In this document: positions 12,869 to 24,440 of the stretch, piece after piece
How positions within the stretch are numbered: the first letter of the stretch is position 1
How the letters are laid out: every line of letters begins with the position of its first letter
DNA from: Toxoplasma gondii ME49
Taxonomy: Eukaryota; Apicomplexa; Conoidasida; Eucoccidiorida; Sarcocystidae
Assembly (NCBI RefSeq): GCF_000006565.2
Contig: NC_031477.1
Coordinates: 2,574,043 to 2,638,042, forward strand
Reading direction: 5' to 3'
Length of the DNA: 64,000 nt
The notes under the pieces: model-generated
Seen by the model: only the letters and a program-made list of their open reading frames with translations
Told to the model about the DNA's origin: nothing
Databases searched by the model: none
Translations under genes and position numbers: made by a program

Positions 12869-15800
12869 TCACAGAAAGCACTGCAGATACAACGCGTGTC
12901 CAGTAACCTCGGCAAAGTCATGACAGGGAAGGCAGCCTATCAGATTCCGTGAAGGGAGCCGTCTAGTTTGTCTTGAGAAAAAGATCAGCGTGCAACTCAT
13001 GGGAGTTTGAGTCCGTTGATGGTCATCCTTCATACGCCTGCACCTCGCCAAAAGCGATAACTCTTGTAACTCTCTACTACCTGTGGCACAAGAATTGAGT
13101 ATGCCAGTGTAGACGAGTGCTTATCTGGACGCCTCATTTTTGCGGACAGCTTCTCACGTTACCAAACCGAAGAGAACATTACCTATTGAAAACGGCTGTT
13201 CAATTGATCCGAACCATCTGGAGGCCAGCGATTGTTTCGTCAGAAAATAGTCTGTCAACGTAACCGAATGTCGGAAACACTCATGCGATACTTGGGGCAA
13301 GGTTGTGTTGCTGCTGTGAGGCAATTTCAACTCGGGATCTTCGTTTGCTCAACGACAATAGAGTATCACGCAATTGGTGGGCTCCTTTCTGAGTTTTCGT
13401 TGAAAAACACAGCGGGCCGGGGACCGAGATCCGTCAAACCAACGGGCTGGGGAAACAACGCAGAAACATATTCTGTGTTCGTTTATCGGTCTCACGGAGG
13501 TTCACAGCCATCCCGTTATAAAAATGGCGAGAGCCCGTTTCCAAATTAGTACTATGGCAGGTAATCGTCAGACAATAAGCCATTTGCTAACGCTCTTCAG
13601 AAAAGACAGGCGTGTGACACATGGCCAAGATCAACAGACAGCAGGTGAGGCAACCTGGTAGAACAGAAGATACGGTGCTGTCGTCATGGCTTCCTCCACA
13701 CTGACAAGCCGAACGCAGGAGTCCGACACTCGAACAAACGATGCATTTGACGCCCCTGCGACAGCATCACACAAAATCACGAGATTCTCCGTAGGTCAGA
13801 CGATGTGGAAGCAAGAATCAGCGTCACGATCGTGATGCATCCACGGAATTCACTCCAGCGGACACGCCGTGTGCCAAGCAGCCTTAGAACACAAATCCTG
13901 ACGTATACTGAGATCCCCGCGGAAGCTGGGCACAAATCTGGTGGTCGACCGGCAGCAACGGTGATCTAATTTACTACATTCTACCTTCTATTTTCTAGAA
14001 ATAAGAAATAGTACGGTTCCACAAAGTCACACTGCGTACAGTACCAAGGGGGCAGCTCTAAAAGAGCACATGGAAGCTACATTCGCCTACCCTGCAGCAC
14101 ATTCTGCAATTTGACACCGAAATGTGCCGGCATTCCAAGTAAACTACTAGGGCGATCACCCGACTGATGAAGCATAAATCAGTGGTACAACAGGAGAAGC
14201 TGTAATCTTCACATGGAGAAAGTGACATGGCCGGAATGAAGGTTTGGTTGTCTCACCTAGCAAGGTGCTCCGGCGAAACCACGTATCCAGCCTCGCTTTG
14301 GTCCACGCGTTGCGAGCATCAAGTGCATCTCTTTGATAATGACTGTCGGGCTTGTCGTACTGCCCAGTATCCTTGCTTTTGGTCATTTCTTCTGATTGGA
14401 GATCATCTCCCTCCCTGCCCGCTACGCAAGCACTGTGGAAGCGAACGGTCTCGTCTATACACCTGGAAATACTCTCGGCGACGAGGTCGGGACCTGATTT
14501 GAGAACCAGTGGCGCACTTTCCGAATTGGGTCTGCCTGCGCTAGGTGTACTAAGGTGGCTCGACAGCGAATGGCCACTAGCAGTTGGGCGTATATCTTTC
14601 TCCTCCTTAAGCTTGCACAACGCTGGATTTCTATGGTAACCCAAATCAGTCTGCAGTTGAATCCCTTCATTTTCGGCACTTGCACCTGGCGTCCGAACGC
14701 CCGAATTCGCACAAAATCCCTCTAGGAGAGAACGAACTCCATGTCCCGGTCCGAACGTTCGGGCATCCCAGCGTCGGTAGCAAACGAAGTGCCCAGTTGA
14801 AGCAGAGCAACCTGTTGCAGACCAAATGACAGTGAGTAGTCCACATTCTACAATGTAATCTGGTTACACTTATACACGATAAAAAAATAGTTGTTCCCCT
14901 CGCGCGGTCAACGTTTTGTATTTGTTCATTTGCTCTTAAACCCATGACGTGTGAACAAGGCTATCCGCATGCTTCCAAGAAGCGAGGAAAAACCGACTAC
15001 CCACATCTACCGAAAAACGATTGCTTGTGACAACGCAATCCACTACCGAAACACACCAATGAAGAGGCACAGCGACTCTTGGACACGAGTAGTTTCGAAA
15101 CGATAAACAAGACCTATCGCCGAAACTGGATCTTCGCTACTTAACAAGCAGCAGAAACTGCGGCCACCTCCCGCGCCAGTGTTCTGTGGAGAGTTGACAG
15201 CGGACGCCCACAAGCGCACCGAAGTACTATCAACTGAAACGTCTTCTAACACTATCAACTTCAGCTGTGAAAAGGAATGTGACAGTGCGGCGTAACATGC
15301 GCCGCCCTAACTTACCTAGGTGACTAATGACAGCCCTGAGCTCGTACAGCGGGCCTTTCGACCAAGTGTTCACCTTTTCCTTGTGTAGGCATTCATTTGT
15401 CTCACTCCCAACACTCCCAGATTGCCATTTGGCGACTGGCCTAGTTCGCGGTTCGTCGGTGGTTGCAATGTTTGCCATCCCTCGCTCTTTAGATTTCGGA
15501 CTAAGCGTTCCCGGCTTGCTGTGCGGGGTCTGCGGATAGCTATAGCTGCCGCAATGCAAATAACCATGTCTTCTTTTCGCATGATCACTCGCAGTCCCGA
15601 AAAGTGATGACGCGTCAAATACAAGAGGAAAGGAGCAGCGTCCCAGCTGCTTGTATATTTGCCCATATGGCGTGATGTGTAATGAGCTGAGCTGCAGAAC
15701 AAATAGCAAAACGTACGATGGCAAACATCCATAAACAGCGTGTCGTTGCATGCATCCGGAACAAGGTGGTTTACAGAAAACCAAGAAGCAGCAACGCCGT

Positions 15801-18800
15801 CTATGAGGCAAGTCCGTGTATGCGTACCTCACAGCCGTTGCATGTTGTGTTTTTAGTTGGAAACCATAAAAGCGTTTGCGGGGAAGCCTCGAAACGCATG
15901 CTGGCAAAAGCTGTTCTAACGAACCTCAAAGCAAAGCCATTCGCGTACCTGGATAATGAGGACTTGTGGCAACTGCTCAACGCGTTGAACCTTTTCCTTC
16001 GGGCGTCGAACTGCGTTCCAGAATCCACCGGCGTAAAGCTTTATGGCGTCGAGCATACCGTCCTCGTCCTTTGCGTTTGTCCCATGGTCCTTGGATATCC
16101 CTGATTCATCTGAACTCTGCGGCTGTGACGGTACCTGTAAAGCCGTCAGCGCACCCCGTTCTGGCCCCAAATTTTCCCTCACGATCAAGCCTTCCCGGAG
16201 GGCAAAGAACTTTTTCAGCTGCCCGACGACGGCCCAGCGGTGGACGTACCCTTGGAGTAAAGTCGCAGGTAATGTCCACATCGGTGAAAACAAACCCGGG
16301 ACGCCTAGCTCTGGCGGAAACCGTTTGTCCAAGTCGGACGACACCAGGGAATCTACAGACGCGGTAGCTACCGACTCTGCCGCGCCACAAGCGATCGGCT
16401 CGTACACACCGCCCAGCGTGTGTTTTGAACGAGTGGGCGTGAGTTGTTGCACTTGAACACCGGAGGAGTTTGCCAGGGGTTTGTCGCCTTCTCGGCCGTC
16501 TCTGGAAGTGTCGAAATCTGCAGGTTCCGCTTTTTCCGGTCGAGAGTATGCATTAAAATGGCGGCGGGCTGCGCCCAAGAAAGGGTCTCTCCGAAGGCGC
16601 CACTGAAGCTTTTCCAATGTCGCTACGGCAGAGCAAAGTAGGCATTCTACGCCGTCCACCCGCTGCGGCCCCAACGTAGAACGGAGAAGATCCTGGAGGG
16701 AAGGCGGACTCGAGAGAAATTTGCATTCATGGGCAGAACCCAACGACAGCTGCAAACAGAAAAACGGGACGAGCCGCTCTGGCGCGCAGTAGCCACAAAC
16801 AAGACACCGAGTGAATTCAGCGATTTCCCCCGAAAAGACTCCTCTCATTTGCGGGCGAGCAAATCGAAGGGCAGTGGCTTTTCTGTGGCGGTCGTTAGGC
16901 AGGATTTCCTTCTGTTGCTGAGAAGATATGGAAGGGCCTGAAGTCGAACCCACAACCATTTCGTTGTCGACTCCAGGCCTGACGTCGTGCGTTTGGTGTT
17001 TCTTCTGATTTTCTCCCAGCACGTTTTGGCATGCCGTGGTACCGTCTTTCGTGCCCGTATAGAATCGCCTGTTGGGGTTGGTATTTTGAGGTCTTCCGTT
17101 CGTCCTCAATGACGTAGTATGGCTGTGAGTTTGCCGTCCTGTTTTGTGCAAGTCCTCTGTTGAGATGTTTGCAATTGCGTCCTCAAGGATGTCTGAGAGC
17201 TGGGAGCACAACTGTCCAGCACAGTGACAGTCCTCATCTAATTCCTCCAGAAGCGCTTGAAGGAACTCGTGTGCGTCTTGCTCTTGCATAAACATGTCAC
17301 TGCCGGAAGCTCCACCGAAATGTCTGACGTCACCTGGAAAACGAGTGTGCGCAGCACGGCATATTTCCCTGTACACTGCAGCGGCCATGCCGTGCTGCGT
17401 CACCGTTGTCTTGCTCTGATGGGTCTTCAGAATCTGACGCCTTTCTCGCTCCAGAGTGGCCGAGCTTAACCGTGACGCCTCACTTACTCTTGTAAGAATG
17501 TTGTGAGTGTCGTCGCACCTGCGGCACTCAGCCCGCCCTTCGCGGAAATTTCGCTTCGCTTCATGCCGTGAAATCTCATCCAGGCTGTCCGGGCAGGCCT
17601 CTGCCGTATCCAGGGTCTTGGCGCTCAGGCTGGCCGTTGAACCAAGCGCGCATTCGAGGGTTTGCAGGAGATCAAACAAAGATGAAACGGCACCAGCGGA
17701 ACGGCCGGAATCCAGTATCCACTCCACCGTTTCGAACCCGCAGCCACCATAGTTGTCAGCAGGCGTCTCGTTATCGTCGCTCTGGATGCTCGCGAGCACA
17801 CTACGGTCTACAGGCGTTTTCACAGCATTTTGTTCCCGATCAGTCAGAGAGTTAAGGTCCTTATCGTCGCTTTGTGGCTCTTTACACGGACCCACATCGG
17901 TGGCGGCGCGTAAGCCTGACAAAGATGGCACATACAGGCCACGGTTGAGATTTAGAAAGCAGGTCAATAGAATGTGCGGAAGCTCACGCGGACTATCGAC
18001 GAGCTTCCGTCTCAGGGTTTGACCAGAAGGGGATAAATCGCTAGCAAACCTTGACCTTGGAGTCGGATGAAAATCTGCAGCTTCTCGTTCTTGCACATCC
18101 TCGTCGTGGAGGCTACTCACACCAAAATCGCACTGCTTGTTTTGGCACGCTCGCACCGATATCGAATCCAGATACGGAGACGAGTTCGCAGCGCCGAGGT
18201 GCTTGCGAAGCAACCTAAGGTATGTGAGCCCATGAAGGAGATCGAGTAGGGGAGACAAAGAAGCCAGGGCTTGAAGAGACGCGGCGAGGAAACAGAATGA
18301 CGACGGATTGTGCAGAGGAAGGGGAAGAAGACCCTTGTCCAGAGCGGCCTGTTGCAACTGCAACTGTCGGGCCCACAACGATATCAGGAACGGTGGAAAA
18401 GGCGTCAGCAACCGACACCACCGTTCCTGAACAGTTTCACCGCCTTCCGTTCTCGAGAAAGCAAAATCATGGTTCTCTGAATCCACAAAGAGCTCCTGTG
18501 TTACACCGCCATGGTCGCCGTCACCTCCATGTTGCGTTTCCCTCGTGCCAGAGTCATCTAGCAGCGCACAGTTTAATTCCGGTAGCATAGGAGAACAACA
18601 TCGGATGCGCAGGTGGTCGGTAAGAACCCGGATGCCCCCACAATCTTCTTCAACGTGAAAGGTAGACACCTGTGCTGTGCCAGGAACTTCCAGTCGCTTT
18701 TCGAGTATGCTCTGTGGATGCACACACCTTTCGCTGCATTCTAAACCTGTAGAGCATGCGCTGTTCTCGTCAGTGGTAATTTCCGCCGCGTCGTGAGAAA

Positions 18801-18879
18801 GACCAGCTCCTACATTTGAACCTCCGTAGGGGAACATGCCACATCGCTGTTTACTTTTTTTACCCATTCGAGACTCCAT
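12869..18879 (-). CDS. Divergent ubiquitin-specific protease (USP/UCH, peptidase C19)
   Basis: This is a predicted deubiquitinase that cleaves ubiquitin from substrates. Four exons close in phase to 1,357 residues: 18879-15949, 15691-15316, 14811-14257 and 13080-12869. The Cys box is HNPSSFCFLAASLQ. Cys196 is the likely nucleophile, and Asn191 lies five residues before it, where USPs have the oxyanion-hole Asn. The usual G-N/A-T before the Cys is replaced. The family block QEQDAHEFLQALLEEL follows. A zinc-ribbon pattern comes next, with RCLVCGYC and later VECLLC. The His box is split by intron 2: YELRAVISHLG, then TGHFVCYRRW. A long polar insert separates it from a degenerate last strand, SCTLIFFSRQ. 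The usual Asp/Asn of the triad is not obvious, so activity is uncertain. Large Ser/Asp-rich inserts are typical of coccidian proteins. Confidence 0.88.
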
Positions 18880-21375
18880 CTTCTTGAACCTTCCCTGAAC
18901 CCTACCGTAATGCGTATCTCGCCGTCAACTCAGGCGCAGTCCTCCATCCCAGCAGGCTGGAACAGATCCAGCAGCGAAGCAGTGTTCAGACACTACCTCC
19001 AGTAGAAGACTCCGCAAGCGGTGGACTTGTTCAGCGCACGAATGTGTCGGCTGACCACCACCATTCCTCAGGGTAGATGGTTAAGCCCCAGGAGAAAAAG
19101 ACAAGGTCGAGAGGTGGTTCCACGCATCCAGGGCAAAAATATCGGTTCTGGAGTCGGTTCCGTATTTGAAACACGCGATTTCCACAATGACCAATAATGA
19201 TACAACACATGCGTAGGCATCGCCGCTCAAGAAAATCAGTCTAGTTGCAATCCGCAGGTGGCACTTCCGCGCGTAGTACAATTGACTGCTCGTGCTTTCG
19301 GACGATAGGCACTTCTTTTTGTTTTCTTGACCGCACGGTAGCAAGTCGATGCAGCCGTTTGCGAGCCCACACGGTCCACATCCGAAATGCGTCTGAGACG
19401 CTGAAGGAATACCAGCCTACTCCTCCAAAATGCGTAGCCATGAGGTCATAATTTCGTGGGGAAACCGGAGCTCTGATATCGGCATCCCGGAAGCTAAGTT
19501 AACTCCCCATGTTGCGCCTTTAGTGTCGGGTTTTATAAGTATCATTAGTCAATTCACCTTGGGCTCCTTAAATCTCGCGCATACGTCACGGTGGAAAGAA
19601 GATCTCCAAAGTCCAGTGGAGGGTAGAGAATGAAGGAGACGATGATGACTCGTGAATGGGCAAAAATTCTGCCATAAAACGGAAAGAAGTCGCGAAATCT
19701 GCTCCATCAAACGAGTACAAACAGGCCGGCAAAAGGAGTGGAAGATGCATGGAGCGACCCACAAAAAAACACCAACAACAAAGCGGGCGCAGCGGCGGAC
19801 GCTTGGCACTTGGCTGAGCCGAGAAAGGCTCAAATGGTCATATGCGGCAGGTGCGTATACATGTACGGAGACGCCTTTAAGATACAGATACCTCCAGAGG
19901 TGGCACCGTGCTCACGAACTTGTCAACCATTCGACAACACGACTGTATAGTCCTTAGCGTCCGCGTCGAGAGTATGTCCAGGCCGACCTGTCGTCCACGA
20001 CAAGTTGGTAATATGGAACCGGATTAAATGACATGGTGACTGAACACAACTCATTATGGGCGGGGATGAATTTGCGACTTGCGCAACAGGCTTCGGCATG
20101 TGAGGCGGTCGCAAACGCGCGAACAGCGGCCGGCGTTATCGACAACGTAGCCACAGTACCATATACACCTTTGGTGAATACTGGATAACTTTGTCGCAAC
20201 AAATTTGTAAAGTAGGAAAGAGAACTTTAAATGTCAAGCTTTATTAACAGCACATGCTGAACAGACAGCGAATTGACCCTCAAACGTTGCGCTGCGCAAT
20301 GTAACGAGAGCTGGTCGCACGTACGTGTCTGGCCACGAATCGATGCTACTACGGTTTTGGTTACATGCAACCGCCCATTCAGTCAAGCAAAAACATTTTG
20401 GATTCAGGCCAGTAAAGTCCCGCCAGCATTAAATTTATCCCTTGTTAGCAACCCTGCTGAGATGTTTCTTACTAAAAGAGTGCGTGTTATGTCATCCGCG
20501 AGTGCATTGACCTCCTGTACGGCTTTGCTTCACTTACTGGGGTGGTGTAATAAGCCAAAAAAAATATTTTAGGGGGCTTGGCCGCCGCAGCACCAGCGGG
20601 ACCGTAGCGGCCCAGCTACTATGCAGCGCTTCAGCAGGCATCAATGTATTTGCTAGTCGATGTCATTGAGAAGAAATGCATGCAGTATGATTCGAAGTAG
20701 GTCACATTATTTGCTACAGCGGCAGTTCCAAACGCACACATTCCCGTGCTGCTTCCAAGAAACAAGCCCTGGCGTGATTCAGCGACCCCGTCGCTTGCAA
20801 GCTCGTGGGTTGACGCTTCAGGATGAACTTGGCAGCACTTCACTAGATGTCTTAGTCATCGCATCTCAACCAACTTCTTGCTAACATGTAACCGTGAAGA
20901 TAACCGTCTTATCGCTGTTTCTTTGCGAGACGTGTGCGGCGCTGCGAGCACGTGATGGTTGTCTGCTTGACCGCGTCAACCCACCCAAAAAAGTCGTGTG
21001 CTTGACCAGCTGTCACACCCCGATGCTCATCATGAATCTTCCCTAAGTGGGTTTATGTCACTATTTAGAATTCGGCAGTTCTTTCCCAGGTGTACACATC
21101 ATTGGGTTGTGCGTGTGCCAGTCCAGTTTCCTGTCTGCTTCGACGGTCATATCTTGTGGGATTTTCAGCGCTATTCGTGGTAAAAAGGTGCACGAACACA
21201 GTGTCGACGTTATTTTGAGACGCTGTTATCGCAAAAGTCTGGTCGTACCGGTGTGGTGTCGCCTTGGTATGGGCGAATTGTTGATATTTCTGCCCCTCCC
21301 GATGGAGTTGAGTGTTCCCAAAACAGCCGAAGTGGCAATAAAAGAAACAAAACAAACAGTGTGGATGTTTTCTGC
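18880..21375. other. Intergenic region upstream of the protease gene
   Basis: The stretch of 2.5 kb lies between the start of the protease gene and the 3' end of the PCH2-type gene, both on the minus strand. It should hold the protease promoter. Only short ORFs without recognisable similarity are present. A non-coding transcript or a small gene cannot be excluded. Confidence 0.45.
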
Positions 21376-23320
21376 TCAGGGCAGCAAGTTTGTTCCATTT
21401 GACACATGCTCGCGGGCAGCTTTCTCTGATCTCATGGAAGAAGATAGTTCGTGCAGATAATCGTACACGCTTGGAACCACTTTCTTAATCGCCATTCCGC
21501 ACGCTGCCCCGCAGTCGTCAAAGGAAATCTGAAGCCCGTCGAAGAATCACCACGGGTAAGCCAATGCAGGTGAAGGACCTGACTGAGGAAGTGAATCTCA
21601 CTTGGAACGCGAACGGTCCGAAAGCCAAAAACGGAAGTTTTCTTAATGTACGACCAGAGAATTCTGTGCACTGCTTAGCTATCTGGAGAAGCTCTGTTGA
21701 GGCCCTGAGTGAAGCTGCCAGCTGCAAGGTGAGGACACCTCGAACAGGTTAGCTCTCTGAGCATACCGCAATTCTTTGGAGGAAAAATTACTCGTTGACT
21801 AGACAGGATGTTTCATCAGAAGCGTTGCGCCGGCATCTGGGTGTACTACCTTACCTTCTCATTCAACACTCCATAGACAGAAACAAATGAAAGAAACCGA
21901 ATATGTGGCTGAATGAGATTCTTGCGCATCTGCATCAGCATTCAGGTATCTTTTTGCTCTGTCCCGTGCGTGCAACCGGATGGGCTTACCATTTCTTCAA
22001 CGCATTCTCTCAGAATCTCGTAGCGGGAACGCTCGCTTGGAGTTGGAATAAATTGCTTGAGGTCAACCCGGTCCAAGAAAGCTGGATCGACTGCTTCTAT
22101 ATTTGCACGACAGCGCTGACAAAATGGCGAGGTTCCCCGCAAAGGCAAGATTATCCTGACGCGTACCTGGTACGTTAGACGTCGTCAGAACCAATGCGTT
22201 CGAGTAAGACTTCAGAACGTCAATCTGGGTCAACAGAGCATTCACAACCCTCACGGCGTCTGAGGGTTCATTGCCTGCCATTGCAGCTCTTCTGGCAGTA
22301 GAGAGTGATTCCACCTCGTCAATGAGAACGCACACAAAACAAGATTCGTCTTCCAGCAAGTCTTTAATTGTGGTGAACATTTTCAGGACGAGTTTTCCAG
22401 ATTCGCTGAACCATCGGGAGAAGAGAGAGTGAGCATTTATTTCGAGAAGTTGGCTGCTGCGGTATCGGTAACTCATCCTGACAGAGAGTTTTTGTGCCAG
22501 CGCTCTACAAAGCGAAGTTTTGCCTGTAAGAAACATGTGCTTCCCACCAGCAAGAAAGATGCGTTAAGAAACTTGCGCACCTGTGCCGGGAGGGCCATGG
22601 AGTAGCAGAAGTCTGTTCCAGTTAATTAGCTGCAACGGAGTCCCTCAGACCAGTGCACTGCACACAGCTCGGCGGCGATTGATTCACCTTGTCATTGATT
22701 CTGTGGTCGGAGAAGAGCATGGCGGAAGAGGCGTACTGGAGCAGGGTTTTTTTCACGTTGGTGTCGAAATGAAGACTATCCCACAAGCCATGAAAATCCT
22801 CATTCGGCAATGGCCAGTGCTGACACGCAGGAACTGCTTCCTCCTGTCCGTCTTCTTGCATTTCTGCTTCTGGCCTCTCTGAAGAGAGGTAGTATAGGAC
22901 CACTTGGACTGTGGCGTCTATGAGTGGTACGATGATTGGTGACTCCTCCATGCACGACCATTTGGCGCACACAGACGTTTCGGGTAGAGGACCAACCCCT
23001 ACACAGGTGCCCATAGGTGATTCCACATCTTCCGGAAGAGCGTACTCCACGTTAATTTCTCTGCATGCCCGGGACAATATGGCATTTTCGACGAGGCGAG
23101 GATCGTGGCGTCCCAGTGCGATAGTAAAACCCGACGATGCCAGCCACGCGTAGCCCTGTTGCCGAATCTCCTCTGCGTCGACAAGACATTCGTCTTTTAT
23201 GCACAGTTCGCAACAGAGCTGAGCCTTTCTGCCGCTTTCAAAAGGGTTGTTACTCCTGGCCTGCTCAGTCTTTGAACTAGTCGTGCCGCAGCTGTCATCC
23301 ACAGAACACGAGAGGTCCAT
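21376..23320 (-). CDS. PCH2: PCH2/TRIP13-type AAA+ ATPase
   Basis: PCH2/TRIP13 uses ATP to remodel HORMA-domain proteins in the meiotic and spindle checkpoints. Seven exons close to 497 residues: 23320-22688, 22629-22581, 22523-22167, 22096-21990, 21929-21855, 21721-21602 and 21528-21376. A family-specific block, [10 protein letters not shown], ends the N-terminal domain. Walker A GPPGTGKTS is at 223-231 and is split by intron 2. Walker B is VLIDEVES, with Asp296 and Glu297. Between them lies [19 protein letters not shown], which is diagnostic of TRIP13 rather than other AAA proteins. Sensor-1 type LTTSNVP and [12 protein letters not shown] follow. The small domain has [12 protein letters not shown], also typical. 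All intron phases agree. The gene diverges from the NOP2-type gene across about 1.1 kb. Confidence 0.95.
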
Positions 23321-24440
23321 ATTTGCTTAGTGTAGTAAATCGCTTACTCACGCTAAAACTGACGTCTTCATAAGCGGTCCTCGGATCGTGCAGAGGAGAA
23401 CCACTCAGTTCAGGACTCGGAGCTGGATAGGAGTTTTTGTAGTAGCTGCAGATACTACACGGTGTACAGACACCGGATTAACACAGGGTTGGTTCACGTT
23501 CGGAGTGTAAGAGGAAGATACAGAAGACTTTAATGCTGAGCATAAAACTCATTAATATCTTACTTTGTGAACGCGAGTTGCAAAACTATTTCCGTTCTTC
23601 TCGGCGGGGAATGAAGACGCGCCAACTGATTTTAGTTGCCTCGGTTCCCCATTCTTGCCATGTGCAGTCAGAGCCTGTCTACATGGCTACAACTCGCTAA
23701 AGATTCTGGAGACTTTGTTGCTAGAACTATGCTACCTGAAGCACTTCTAATTCTTACCCAAAAGCATGCTAACAGCAGATGGCACGACTCTCTCAGCAAT
23801 CGGTCCTTGCGGCTGCCGCGAAATGCAGTGAAGGTATTTTCAGCAATTGGCAGCATGTGCAGCAGAATGTTAACCCAAATACATTTGTCTAAGCAGAAGT
23901 TCTGCAAGGAACAATCGCGGTAGACGAGTCATCAGTTCCATCCGTTAGCAGCCAAGCGCAAGATTATCATGCTGAGATGTCAAACAACACGTCTAGGCCT
24001 GGGGAACATAGAGTGATCTACCACATCCAGCTTGTGGGGAGGCGCCACGGCAAAAATTCCACCGTGAAATCAAATCAGATACCTCGGGCAATTGAAATTC
24101 AAGATCACTTTGCGTTTTTCTCTGATTGGGCTTGTTTGCTTGAGTGCACCCGCGACATACCCAACTGAGAATAAAACGCATGCACCTACAAATCGACACT
24201 GCCGCGTCCGTTGCATGCTCGCTGGTTGAGAGGTCTTTAGCGGCCCACTCGACACTACTGTTTGCCGCTCATTTTTGAAAAATACGCGTGGTCAAAATCT
24301 TGTCATACGCGTATTGGATTGTGTGAATACTTCTACCAAGAAGCAGTGTGACTGAGGCTGCTGAGGTCACACAGCACGGTACGTGCGTCAACTTTTCCCC
24401 GCCCCCCGTCAGGTATACTCTCTCTCATCATAAGGGCAAT
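23321..24440. promoter_or_regulatory. Divergent upstream region between PCH2 and NOP2 genes
   Basis: The two genes start back to back here (ATG at 23320 on minus, ATG at 24441 on plus), so the stretch of about 1.1 kb must contain both promoters and 5' UTRs. No TATA element or known core motif stands out, as is usual for the group. ORFs inside it are short and unrelated to known families. Confidence 0.5.

Noticed and set aside
24348..24440. In-frame upstream extension of NOP2
   Set aside because: It begins with GTG rather than ATG. The first ATG in frame is 24441, so the extension is treated as 5' UTR.
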